Of a stretch of DNA of 64,000 bases, positions 1 through 8,319 are shown in pieces. Position 1 is the first letter of the stretch. Every line of letters begins with the position of its first letter. The translations under genes were made by a program, and so were the position numbers. The stretch is from NCBI GenBank assembly GCA_034007705.1, contig JAVEQK010000002.1, positions 1-64,000 of the forward strand. The letters run 5' to 3'. The notes beneath the pieces were generated by a model. It ran no database searches and was not told where the DNA came from. It worked only from the letters and a program-made list of their open reading frames with translations. The stretch is from UBA10518 sp022837185. GTDB lineage: Bacteria > Desulfobacterota > Desulfobulbia > Desulfobulbales > Desulfobulbaceae.

Positions 1-109
1 CGGAGAACGGTCTTCCATTTCGTCCCGTAATTCCGCCTGACATCGAGAAAATACAGCATGTTTCGGCGGCGGCCGTGAATACTTCATTATGCAGATACGC
101 AAAGAAGCC

Positions 110-2374
110 ATGACAAAAGCCTTTTCTTCGTTGATTGCCCTGCTCCTGGCCGTGCTCCTGGCGCTTCCCTGTCCGGGCCGGGCGGAAAAAACGGAGAATC
201 CGGAAACCGCCGCCACGATGACGTCGGACACCCTTGAAGAAAGAATAGAGGAGCTGCAGGGCCGGATCACCGCCTACACGGAGAGCGACGATGAGAAAAC
301 GGCGGAGGAAATCGGCATCTCGGCTGAAGAACTCAAAAAGCGAACGGAAATCCTTCAGGAACAGTTCATCTACCTCAACCGGCAGGTGACGGCCCGGAAA
401 AAGAAGGAAAACCTGGACAATGAAAAAAAACTGCTGGAAGAGCATATCGCTTCCGGGGAGGCCCTCCGCCTTGAGACCGCACCCCCCTATCCCATCAACC
501 TGTACGATACGTTTTTTGACCGCCTTGCGGAAAGTCTTCGCAAAAAAGAATCGACCGAACTGTCCCTGGCCATCGCCCGAAAGGCCCTGGCGAAATCACA
601 TGACAACGCCAGGGAGGCGGGCCGCAGGGTTCGGCAGCTCAGGGAAGAGCATGCGGGCGGCTCAGCCGCTGATCAACTGCCCCTTAACTGGGAGGCAACA
701 CTCCAGGTCATGCGGGAAGAGCTTGCCGGAGATATTGTCGCGTATCAGGAACTGGCGGTGGAGAACGCCCGACAGGAACTGGCGCTGGCGGATATGCGGC
801 TCGATATCGACCGGCAGATTGTTGACCGCATCCGGGAACATCTCATCTTCACCCGGAATGAATATGAGAAGATCATTGCCGACATCGAGCTCAAGGAAAA
901 GGAGTTGCAGGAAGCGAGCGACAGCCTGCTGAAGAAACTGCAGAAACATGAACTGCAGCTGCACAGTGCCCAACGGCAGGCGGAAAAAGCGGCCGGCGAC
1001 AATGAAACTGCCGTGGCAACGGCGATCATCGCCGCTGCGGACGCCTGGCGCCAGGCCTATCAGAACAGACTGGAGAACAATGAAGCGACGCAGCAGTTAC
1101 TGACCCTGCAGAAACGGCTGTGGGGGTACCGGTACGCCGTGCTCGGCGGTCATTATGAAGAGGAAGATCTGGCCGCCTGGCGGCAGGAAGCCATGGCCGA
1201 GGGCGACAGACTGCAGACGCATCTCTCCCTGCCCCAGGAACTGCTGCGCGACCTGCTTCTACAGCAGGATGGACTGGAAGAAAAAATTAGCGGGGGAGAT
1301 CTCCCTTCCGGGCAGAAACACGCCTGCCGGAACCATCTGGAGGCCCTCACCGTTCATGTGGAGAGCCTGCGCGAGTACATCATCGCCCTGGGTGTCACCA
1401 ATCAGTTGATCGGCCGTTTTCTGCACGAAGCCGACATGACCCGGGAACAGGTGACTTTTGCAGAGATAGCCAGGCAAATTTCCCGCGCCGCCGCAGGGCT
1501 ATGGTCCTTTGAAATCGTTGCCGTTGACGGATACAGCGTCACTCTGGGCAAAATTATCTCCGCCCTGGCCATATTTTTTGCCGGAATCGTCCTCAGCCGC
1601 AGATTGACCCGGAAAATTCAGACAAATCTGCATCACCACGGCAACATGAGCGAAAGCACCGCCGCCATTGCTGGAAAACTCATCCATTACCTCCTGCTCC
1701 TGATCATCATCCTCTTTGCCTTGCGGATCGTCAATATTCCGTTGACCGTCTTTGCCTATCTCGGCGGTGCCGTGGCAATCGGTGTCGGCTTCGGCGCCCA
1801 GAAACTGCTCAGCAATTTTATCAGTGGTTTTATCCTGATGGCCGAACAGCCCGTCAAGGTCGGCGACCTGGTCCAAATGAACGATCAACTGGGCCGGATT
1901 GAAAATATCGGGGTCAGGGCCACCATGGTCCGCACCTTTGCCAATATCAATATTCTGGTGCCCAACAGCTACTTCCTGGAAAACAACATCATCAACTGGA
2001 CCCATAACGACAATCATGTCCGCTGCGAAATCAGGGTCGGGGTGGGCTACGACTCACCCGCGGACAAGGTCCGGGAGCTTCTTGTCCGGGCGGCCTGCGA
2101 CCACGGTCTTGTCCATTCCGCCCCGCCACCTGTGGCAATGCTGTCGGATTTCGGTGAAAACGCCCTCATTTTTGACCTCTTCTTCTGGATGACAATCTCA
2201 GCCGATGCGGGCCGGCAACAGATCGAAAGTGATGTCCGTTTTCATATCGACTCGGTGTTTCGTGAAGCGGGAATCACAATCGCATTTCCCCAACGGGATA
2301 TTCATCTGGACAGCAGCAGACCGTTGCAGTTCGAATGTCTACAAAGAAACCGGCAGGCCGATCCGCCCCCATGA
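110..2374 (+). CDS. MscS-family mechanosensitive channel with long periplasmic coiled-coil domain
   Basis: Large KefA/MscK-like mechanosensitive channel of about 754 residues. An N-terminal signal peptide (hydrophobic run SLIALLLAVLLALP) is followed by roughly 430 residues of charged, Glu/Lys/Gln-rich helical sequence, probably a periplasmic coiled-coil sensor. Membrane segments lie near residues 475-500, 520-543 and 545-580. The third carries the MscS pore-lining pattern (AYLGGAVAIGVGFGAQ) and leads into the beta domain (FISGFILMAEQPVKVGD). The family releases solutes during osmotic downshock. I chose the ATG at 110 because the signal peptide begins there; an in-frame ATG at 89 would add seven residues. 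The gene stands alone. Family assignment is firm; the gating stimulus and ion preference are unknown. Confidence 0.9.
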   Translation: MTKAFSSLIALLLAVLLALPCPGRAEKTENPETAATMTSDTLEERIEELQGRITAYTESDDEKTAEEIGISAEELKKRTEILQEQFIYLNRQVTARKKKENLDNEKKLLEEHIASGEALRLETAPPYPINLYDTFFDRLAESLRKKESTELSLAIARKALAKSHDNAREAGRRVRQLREEHAGGSAADQLPLNWEATLQVMREELAGDIVAYQELAVENARQELALADMRLDIDRQIVDRIREHLIFTRNEYEKIIADIELKEKELQEASDSLLKKLQKHELQLHSAQRQAEKAAGDNETAVATAIIAAADAWRQAYQNRLENNEATQQLLTLQKRLWGYRYAVLGGHYEEEDLAAWRQEAMAEGDRLQTHLSLPQELLRDLLLQQDGLEEKISGGDLPSGQKHACRNHLEALTVHVESLREYIIALGVTNQLIGRFLHEADMTREQVTFAEIARQISRAAAGLWSFEIVAVDGYSVTLGKIISALAIFFAGIVLSRRLTRKIQTNLHHHGNMSESTAAIAGKLIHYLLLLIIILFALRIVNIPLTVFAYLGGAVAIGVGFGAQKLLSNFISGFILMAEQPVKVGDLVQMNDQLGRIENIGVRATMVRTFANINILVPNSYFLENNIINWTHNDNHVRCEIRVGVGYDSPADKVRELLVRAACDHGLVHSAPPPVAMLSDFGENALIFDLFFWMTISADAGRQQIESDVRFHIDSVFREAGITIAFPQRDIHLDSSRPLQFECLQRNRQADPPP

Positions 2375-2620
2375 GGAACCGACCTCCCTCCTCCCGGCAG
2401 CAGCGCTCTCCTCCGGCCTGGCCGAATCATCCCCTTTGCTTCCCCGCACGCCGCACCTTGCCAGCCACCCAAAACATATTGAGACAAAATCAGACAAGCC
2501 CGTTATCAAACGTTTTACTTTTGTTTAATTTTGTTTTAAAGTAGGAATTATGCTGATCGGAGTCCCTTTTATTACCCTGGGTCAAATTCCCTCCAGCCCA
2601 AGCCAAGGTCATGGGCACAA

Positions 2621-4036
2621 ATGGAAATGCCGGATAAACAGACAACCGATACCCGCGGCCCGGCCGGATACGACACCGCCTCGTTGATCGACGCCGTCCC
2701 GCACGGAGTGATGCTGCTGGACACCAGACAACGGGTTATTACCCTCAACCGCTTTCTGGAAGCGCTTATCGGTTATAACCGGGACGAGGTCACCGGAGTC
2801 AAAGGGGAATACGTCATCCGCGGCCGTCTGAAAGGGGACGGAGGGTCCCTGAACAAAATCCTTGCCGCCCGCGACCACATGGCCGTTGAAGGAGACATCA
2901 TCAGCCAGAGCCGCAAACGAACCCCTGTGCGGTTCAATGTCTCCCCGCTGAAAAGCCTCTCCGGCAAGATCCAGGGCGCCATTCTCGTCCTTGAGGACAT
3001 CTCCCTGCTCAAGGACCTGGGCGACAAAGTCCACGGGTTTTCCGGCAAGGACAGGATCATCGGCCACAGCCTCAAGATGCAGGAAATTTTCGAACTCATC
3101 CCCATCGCCGCCCGGACGGACACCACCGTGCTGGTTACCGGCGAGACCGGGACCGGCAAGGACCTTGTGGCCGAAGCCATACACCGGGCTTCAAAGAGAT
3201 CGCTCCATCCCTTCATCAAGGTCAACTGCGGCGCCCTGCCCGAATCACTCCTGGAATCCGAGTTGTTCGGCCATGTCCGCGGCGCCTTCACCGGCGCCGA
3301 CAAGGACAAGCCGGGCATGTTCCGGCTGGCCCACGGCGGCACCATTTTTCTCACCGAAATCGGCGACCTGCCGCTGGCGCTGCAGGTGAAACTGTTGACC
3401 GTGCTGGACGACAAGGAGTTTTTTCCGGTCGGCGGCTCGAAAAAAGAAAAAATAGATGTCCGGATCATTGCCGCCACCCACCGCAACCTGGACGAGCGGG
3501 TCCGGGCCGGACAGTTCCGGGAGGACCTGTACTACCGGCTCAATGTCCTGCGCATTCATATTCCGCCGCTGCGCGATCGCGCCGACGACATCCGGCTGCT
3601 GCTCGACCATTTCCTCGGGACCTTTAAAAAGAGCCTGAACAAGAACATCAAGGGATTCAGCGATGAAACCCTGCGGCTGCTCTCCTCCTACCCCTTCCCG
3701 GGCAATGTTCGCGAACTGCGGAATATTGTCGAATACACGGTCAACATCTGTCCCGGCGGCACCATTCTCCCCGAGCACCTGCCCGGCCTTGCGGCCGCGG
3801 AGCCCCGGGCGGCCGCCCATTTCCCGGCGGCCATGGCGCTGCACCCCGGCCAGCAGAGCACTTCCGGGCCCGCCCAGTCACCTGTTCCTGAGCCGGGCGG
3901 CTGGGGAGAGATGGAGCGGGCAATGATTCTGGAGGCCCTGGCAAACAGCGGGGGGAACCGCACCAGGGCGGCCGAGTCACTCGGCTGGTCCCGCAGTAAA
4001 CTGTGGCGGAAAATAAAACAGCACCAGCTTGAATGA
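2621..4036 (+). CDS. Sigma-54-dependent transcriptional activator (PAS - AAA+ - Fis HTH)
   Basis: Bacterial enhancer-binding protein of 471 residues. A PAS domain occupies about residues 18-125 and the AAA+ domain about 145-375. The Walker A is GETGTGKD near 174, and the sigma-54 contact loop GAFTGA is intact near 220. A Fis-type helix-turn-helix closes the protein (NRTRAAESLGWSRSKLWRKI). There is no receiver domain, so the signal probably enters through PAS. The Walker B motif reads FLTEIGDL where the family has FLDEIGDL, so the first acidic residue is replaced by Thr. A strong sigma-54 promoter lies about 5 kb downstream at 7812 and is a plausible target, though this is inferred. The ribosome site before ATG 2621 is weak (AAGG at long spacing), and ATG 2627 is an alternative start. 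Confidence 0.93.
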   Translation: MEMPDKQTTDTRGPAGYDTASLIDAVPHGVMLLDTRQRVITLNRFLEALIGYNRDEVTGVKGEYVIRGRLKGDGGSLNKILAARDHMAVEGDIISQSRKRTPVRFNVSPLKSLSGKIQGAILVLEDISLLKDLGDKVHGFSGKDRIIGHSLKMQEIFELIPIAARTDTTVLVTGETGTGKDLVAEAIHRASKRSLHPFIKVNCGALPESLLESELFGHVRGAFTGADKDKPGMFRLAHGGTIFLTEIGDLPLALQVKLLTVLDDKEFFPVGGSKKEKIDVRIIAATHRNLDERVRAGQFREDLYYRLNVLRIHIPPLRDRADDIRLLLDHFLGTFKKSLNKNIKGFSDETLRLLSSYPFPGNVRELRNIVEYTVNICPGGTILPEHLPGLAAAEPRAAAHFPAAMALHPGQQSTSGPAQSPVPEPGGWGEMERAMILEALANSGGNRTRAAESLGWSRSKLWRKIKQHQLE

Positions 4037-4059
4037 TGGAGCCGGGGAAAAACGACCTC

Positions 4060-4088
4060 TTGTCCTGTTCACTGGGGTATGCGATAAT
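4060..4088 (+). promoter_or_regulatory. Candidate sigma-70 promoter giving a nearly leaderless mRNA
   Basis: TTGTCC at 4060-4065 and GATAAT at 4083-4088 are separated by 17 bases. A start point about 7 bases downstream would fall at about 4095, only two bases before the ATG at 4097, and no Shine-Dalgarno sequence precedes that ATG. The prediction rests on two imperfect hexamers. Confidence 0.35.
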
Positions 4089-4096
4089 ATACTGGC

Positions 4097-4438
4097 ATGA
4101 AAATTCTGATAACCATATATGGCGATGACATTGCCCCGCGATTCGACCAGACCCGGGAAGCCCTGATAGCGCAGGCCGACGGCGGCAGCCTCATCGCCGA
4201 GCCCAGAATTATTCTGCTGCCCGGCACCTCCGGGGAGGAGTTGTGCGGCCATATCATCAAGGAAAATATGTCCCATGTTGTCTGCGGCGGCATTGAAGAT
4301 GTGCATTTTCAGTATCTTGCCTGGAAAAAAATCAAAGTCATCGACGGGGTGATCGGACCATACCAGGAAGCGCTCGACGCCCTGCTCGCTGATCGGCTGC
4401 AGCCGTGGAGTGTTTTACCGGGCGCGGTCCATTCATGA
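4097..4438 (+). CDS. NifX/NifB-type iron-molybdenum cofactor-binding family protein
   Basis: Protein of 113 residues with the dinitrogenase FeMo-cofactor biosynthesis domain (NifX/NafY/VnfX family). It starts with the typical strand MKILITIYGDDIAPRFDQ and ends with the glycine-rich core VVCGGIEDVHFQYLAWKKIKVIDGVIG. Family members bind metal clusters or their precursors, and stand-alone copies are common in anaerobes without an obvious link to nitrogenase. No other nif gene is visible in the window, so a direct nitrogen-fixation role cannot be claimed. It sits between the sigma-54 activator and the Cache histidine kinase and could be a redox or metal accessory protein. The ATG is nearly leaderless. 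Confidence 0.75.
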   Translation: MKILITIYGDDIAPRFDQTREALIAQADGGSLIAEPRIILLPGTSGEELCGHIIKENMSHVVCGGIEDVHFQYLAWKKIKVIDGVIGPYQEALDALLADRLQPWSVLPGAVHS

Positions 4439-4596
4439 TGCGGCCGGTCCGCCAAATCGTGACGGCCGGCGCTGCCATGGGAGACTGGCTTCAGGACGGC
4501 ACGGACCGCGAGTGGTCTTTCCGGTGCGGCAGATTCGGGGATAAACAGGGACCCGCCCTCTCTCCCCGGGCGAGGAAGATGTAAACGAGGCTGACC

Positions 4597-6324
4597 ATGT
4601 TTGAGAAACTGCGCTCCCTGATGAAAATCCTGGCGATCGATCGGGACCAGATCGAGAAACCGCTGACCACCTATCCCCGCTACAAGGGGTTTCGCCGAAC
4701 CCTGCTCCTTGTCATGTCCGTCATCACCCTGACGCCGCTGATCGTCACCGCCACCCTCAGCTTCTACCAGTACAGGAATTTACTGAAGGACGAGGCCGAA
4801 CACTATCTCAGGTGGAACGCCCAGAGCACCCAGAAAACGGTCACCTATTTCATCAACGACATTGTGACGGTCCTGCAGTATTACGCCGGTGAATACACCT
4901 GCGAGCAACTGGCCGACCCCTTGACGCTGGGAACCCTTTTCGTCCGCCTGAAGCGCAAACATCCGGGTCTGGTGGACCTGAGTCTGGTCGATCAGTCCGG
5001 CATTCAGACGACCTATGCCGGCCCGTACAATCTCATCGGCCGGGATTACAGCCGGAGCGACTGGTTTCCCAAGGCCGTCAGTCACGAAACATTCATCAGC
5101 ACCGCCTTTCTCGGCTACCGTGATATCCCCCATTTTGTCGTCACGGTTTCCAAACGGACAGCGAATCAGGCGGTCTGCGGTCTGCTCAAGGCAAGTATCG
5201 ACTCCGAAACCCTGGACAAATTCATCGCCACGACAAAAACAGAGGCCTCGGACGATATTTTTCTCATCGATTACGGCGGCAACCTGCAGACCTCTTCCCG
5301 GTTTTACGGCAATGCGGTTTCCGGCCTGTTCCCCCTTGCCCGGCTTCCCAACCGGGGAGACGTCACCCTTGAGTACGCCCGGTCAAAATCCGAGTCCGGG
5401 CAAGAATTCCGGGCCTACGCGTATATTGACAATACCCCCTGGATTCTCGTCCTGGTCAAGAAGGGCTATGCGTACGGAGAGGGCTGGAACCAGTTCAAAA
5501 ACCAGATGCACGCCATTGTCATAATCAGCATCATCCTGGTCCTGGTGGTTGTCGTCCGGGTGGCCAATATCCTTGTCGACCGTGTCCGGCACAGCGACGC
5601 AGCCAGGGAAGCGATCATCGCCGAGGCCGAGCATAACAGCAAACTCGCCTCCATCGGCCGGCTCGCCGCCGGAGTCGCCCATGAAATCAACAACCCCCTG
5701 GCCATCATCGATCAGAAGGCCGGGTTGATGAAAGATCTGATGGATATATCCGACGATTTTCAATACAAGGCCAAGTTTGCCGAACTGATCGGCGGGGTGC
5801 AGAATGCCGTTTCGCGCTGCAAAGTGATTACCCACCGGCTGCTTGGCTTTGCCCGGCGGATGGATGTCACGCCTGAACCGGTGATGGTCAATGAACTGAT
5901 CCGGGAGGTCCTCGCCTTTCTCGAAAAGGAGATTCTCTACCGCAATATCCGCCTGGAGCTTGAACTGCGCGACAATCTGCCGACGATCCGCAGCGACCGG
6001 GGTCAGCTGCAGCAGATTTTTCTTAACATCATCAACAATGCCATCGATGCCGTGGAGGATGAAGGGTATGTACGAATAGCCACCACCCGGCAGGACGCCT
6101 TTCTGCGGGTCGACATCACGGATAACGGGCCCGGCATCCCTCAGGAGACGATGAAACATATCTTCGAGCCGTTTTTCACCACCAAGACCAAGGGAGAACA
6201 CAAGGGGACCGGGCTCGGCCTGTCCATCACCTACGGCCTGGTAACCAAACTGGGGGGGACGATCAAGGTGGACAGTGTTGTCGGAGAAGGGACGACGTTT
6301 ACCGTGCTTCTGCCCTTGGACTGA
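4597..6324 (+). CDS. Membrane sensor histidine kinase with extracytoplasmic Cache domain
   Basis: Sensor kinase of 575 residues. TM1 lies near 33-55, followed by a roughly 250-residue double-Cache-like extracytoplasmic sensor (pattern DLSLVDQSGIQTTYAGPY, then GRDYSRSDWF), with TM2 near 306-328. The cytoplasmic part has a HisKA domain with phospho-accepting His near 362 (GVAHEINNPLAI). The HATPase domain has its N box (NIINNAIDAV) near 480, G1 (DNGPGIP) near 510 and G2 (GTGLGLSI) near 540. Cache domains usually bind small ligands such as carboxylates or amino acids, but the ligand here is unknown. The stop is 18 bases before the receiver gene at 6343, so the two are very likely a cognate pair. 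All catalytic motifs look intact. Confidence 0.95.
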   Translation: MFEKLRSLMKILAIDRDQIEKPLTTYPRYKGFRRTLLLVMSVITLTPLIVTATLSFYQYRNLLKDEAEHYLRWNAQSTQKTVTYFINDIVTVLQYYAGEYTCEQLADPLTLGTLFVRLKRKHPGLVDLSLVDQSGIQTTYAGPYNLIGRDYSRSDWFPKAVSHETFISTAFLGYRDIPHFVVTVSKRTANQAVCGLLKASIDSETLDKFIATTKTEASDDIFLIDYGGNLQTSSRFYGNAVSGLFPLARLPNRGDVTLEYARSKSESGQEFRAYAYIDNTPWILVLVKKGYAYGEGWNQFKNQMHAIVIISIILVLVVVVRVANILVDRVRHSDAAREAIIAEAEHNSKLASIGRLAAGVAHEINNPLAIIDQKAGLMKDLMDISDDFQYKAKFAELIGGVQNAVSRCKVITHRLLGFARRMDVTPEPVMVNELIREVLAFLEKEILYRNIRLELELRDNLPTIRSDRGQLQQIFLNIINNAIDAVEDEGYVRIATTRQDAFLRVDITDNGPGIPQETMKHIFEPFFTTKTKGEHKGTGLGLSITYGLVTKLGGTIKVDSVVGEGTTFTVLLPLD

Positions 6325-6342
6325 GAGAAGGAGATCCAGCTC

Positions 6343-6750
6343 ATGCAAAACCCGCGGGTGCTGATTGTGGACGATGAAAAGGAATTCGCCTCCACCCTGG
6401 CTGAAAGATTGAACATGCGGAACATGGAAGCAGTGGCCGTCTACTGCGCGGAAGACGCCCTTGCCCTCATCCACACCGCGGATCATGTGCCGGACGTCGT
6501 ACTGCTTGACCTGAAAATGCCCAATATTGACGGGTTGCAGGCTCTTGAAGCAATAAAGCAGTACGATTCCTCCATCGAGGTCATCATGCTGACCGGCCAC
6601 GGGGACAGAAAAATAATAGAAGGCATCAGCAGCCTGATACTCGACTACATCATCAAGCCTGTTGATCTGCCTGAGCTGATCAAAAAGATCGGCGCAGCAA
6701 CGCAAAAACGGCGTGCGGCACTGCCCGGCGCTGAGGGAGGGACCGCATGA
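6343..6750 (+). CDS. Single-domain response regulator
   Basis: CheY-like receiver of 135 residues with no output domain. The acidic pair is in VLIVDDE, the phospho-accepting Asp is in VVLLDLKMP (near 54), and the conserved Thr (MLTGHG) and Lys (YIIKPVD) are present. It should therefore be phosphorylatable, most likely by the kinase encoded just upstream. Its final codons overlap the start of the next gene (ATGA-type overlap at 6747), which suggests translational coupling. With no output domain it probably acts by protein contact or passes its phosphate on in a relay. Confidence 0.92.
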   Translation: MQNPRVLIVDDEKEFASTLAERLNMRNMEAVAVYCAEDALALIHTADHVPDVVLLDLKMPNIDGLQALEAIKQYDSSIEVIMLTGHGDRKIIEGISSLILDYIIKPVDLPELIKKIGAATQKRRAALPGAEGGTA

Positions 6751-7424
6751 GCATGACGAAGCCGAACCTGCATGACGCGCGCCTGGCCTTCGTGGGCCTG
6801 ATAATCGCCGGAGTTTCCCACGAATTCAAAAATCACCTCAGCGTCACCAAGGAGCTCAGCGGCCTGCTCGATGACCTGCTGGCCATGGAGAAGGACGCCC
6901 TTCCCGGACGGGAGCGGTTGGCGAAAATCACGGCGGGCATTGGCGAACGTGTTGCCGCCGCCGCGGAAATGGCAAGCCATCTCGGCCGCTTTGCCCACCG
7001 CATGGACTTTCCCCTCTCCTCATTCAGCGTCAACGAGGTGGTCGGCGAGATCCTTTTTCTGGCCCGCAGGTTTGCCCGGCTGAAAAATGTCGCCCTGGAA
7101 TTCGATCCGGCCCCGGGGCTCCCCCCCTTGCACAGCAACCCCTCACTGCTCCAGTTTGTCGTTTTTTCAGCTGTCATGCCGATGTTTGATCATCTTGAAA
7201 AACAGGGCGCCGTCCGAGTCGCCACCGCGGCGGCGGGGGACCGGGTCCGGATCGCCTTCCATTGCGAAAAAATCAAAGCCGGGGCCCCGGCGGACCTGTC
7301 CCCGCCCATTCCCCCCGAAGCGCTTCAGGCCCTGCATGCCGAACGTCCTCCGGTGGAGCCGGACAAGGACGGCATCCGGGCCGTTTTACTCTTATCTCCC
7401 ATCCCCCCGGAGTCCGGCGGCTGA
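6747..7424 (+). CDS. Histidine-kinase-like protein lacking a recognisable ATP-binding site (possible phosphotransferase)
   Basis: Protein of 225 residues. The N-terminal third resembles a dimerisation/histidine phosphotransfer helix pair, with an H box GVSHEFKNHL near residue 29. The C-terminal half is positioned like a HATPase domain, but the N box is replaced by FVVFSAVMPMF and no G1 (DxGxG) or G2 (GxGLGL) motif is visible. There is no membrane segment. The layout recalls Spo0B/ChpT-type phosphotransferases, in which a kinase fold moves phosphate between receivers without using ATP. The start overlaps the upstream receiver gene, and several more receivers follow. The phosphotransferase role is inferred; a simple degenerate kinase is the alternative. 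Confidence 0.7.
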   Translation: MSMTKPNLHDARLAFVGLIIAGVSHEFKNHLSVTKELSGLLDDLLAMEKDALPGRERLAKITAGIGERVAAAAEMASHLGRFAHRMDFPLSSFSVNEVVGEILFLARRFARLKNVALEFDPAPGLPPLHSNPSLLQFVVFSAVMPMFDHLEKQGAVRVATAAAGDRVRIAFHCEKIKAGAPADLSPPIPPEALQALHAERPPVEPDKDGIRAVLLLSPIPPESGG

Positions 7425-7811
7425 CACCATGAATAACATGACGAAGGCCAGGGGGAACTGAGGACCTCGACAATCCCCTGCACCATGGTGTTGGAGATCG
7501 CGGTACCCTTTGCCGGCGGCCGGACATCCCTTCCGGGGACGGACTGATCTTCTTCGGCCTGGTGAATCGGGCCGGTGCCGGATGTACACCCCAATACGTC
7601 GCTTTATGTTTCATTATGTTTTGCATCGCTGCCTTTTCGCCATTTCGCACTTTTTTCGCTTTAATCGATTGGTATTAAAAGAAAAAAACTCGTCCTCCGC
7701 CACCCGTTCCCGTTTCGTTTCGTTTTACTTTGTCGCACGGCCTTGGCCGCATTTCTCGTGCCGACAACGGTGCATACATACAACTTATTAATATGATTAA
7801 TATTATTGTAA
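7425..7811. other. Long intergenic region upstream of the sigma-54 promoter
   Basis: About 390 bases without a convincing gene; a small open frame at 7510-7791 has no ribosome site or recognisable product. The first half is GC-rich and the second AT-rich. The region ends in a dyad (7730-7767) and an AT-rich tract (TTATTAATATGATTAATATT near 7785-7806) of the kind that can bend DNA or bind IHF between an enhancer and a sigma-54 promoter. Confidence 0.6.
7730..7767. promoter_or_regulatory. Inverted repeat, candidate enhancer (UAS) for a sigma-54 activator
   Basis: TTGTCGCACG at 7730-7739 faces CGTGCCGACAA at 7757-7767. The arms are complementary apart from one inserted base. The dyad centre lies about 90 bases upstream of the predicted sigma-54 start point, a usual distance for an enhancer-binding protein site. 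The activator at 2621 carries a Fis-type HTH that could bind it. Which protein binds is inferred. Confidence 0.45.
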
Positions 7812-7827
7812 TGGCACAATGCTTGCA
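7812..7827 (+). promoter_or_regulatory. Sigma-54 (-24/-12) promoter
   Basis: TGGCACAATGCTTGCA matches the sigma-54 consensus TGGCAC-N5-TTGC[A/T] exactly, with the invariant GG and GC 12 bases apart. Transcription would start near 7838, about 40 bases before the gene at 7878, which has a strong AAGGAGG ribosome site. It probably drives the small protein at 7878 and perhaps the receivers downstream. Confidence 0.8.
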
Positions 7828-7877
7828 ATAACTATGGCAAAAAGAGGCATGATCCCCCAAACAAAGGAGGCCATATC

Positions 7878-8168
7878 ATGAAAACGCTGCTCGAAAAATT
7901 CCAAAAATTGGCTATGGCAGTAACGTACGCTGAAGCAGGCGAATGGGATACGGCCAGGGAAATGCTGCCCGAATCGAAACCGCGCACTTCCCTCAACTGG
8001 GTGGAAAGTCATTTTGCCGCCGTTGCCTTCGCCGAAGCAGGACTCCGGGAGGAAGCCGTGAACCTCACCAGCGGCAGGGGAGTGTGCAGCACGCTCGGTC
8101 GTGACATGTGTGAGAGCCTCGGCTTGCGGGGCGTCCATCTTTCATTCGGCTATGTAACCGTCAACTGA
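7878..8168 (+). CDS. Small protein with duplicated Ala-rich helical tail motif
   Basis: Protein of 96 residues with no family I recognise by name. It holds two copies of a short helical pattern, MAVTYAEAGEWDTAREML and FAAVAFAEAGLREEAVNL, which look like TPR-type helix pairs (A-x-x-x-A-E-x-G-x-x-x-x-A). The same pattern ends the receiver proteins at 8320 (VAATFAQMGEFDSARTIL) and 8914 (AAAAFAEEGEYETARSIM). This suggests a shared docking module within the signalling set. It is the first gene behind the sigma-54 promoter and has a strong ribosome site (AAGGAGG). Function is unknown; an adaptor or anti-regulator binding the receiver tails is one inference. Confidence 0.75.
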   Translation: MKTLLEKFQKLAMAVTYAEAGEWDTAREMLPESKPRTSLNWVESHFAAVAFAEAGLREEAVNLTSGRGVCSTLGRDMCESLGLRGVHLSFGYVTVN

Positions 8169-8319
8169 CGGGAAACCGGCAATAATTGACAAGGGCCGCC
8201 CCTCCCCGTGCTCATAAATACCGGCTTTCACTCTCCACAGATGGCGGCGGGAAATGAGAAGGGGATGGGGCCAGCGGCCGAGACGGAACTGGCCATGATT
8301 CGAATAACTGGTATGAGCG

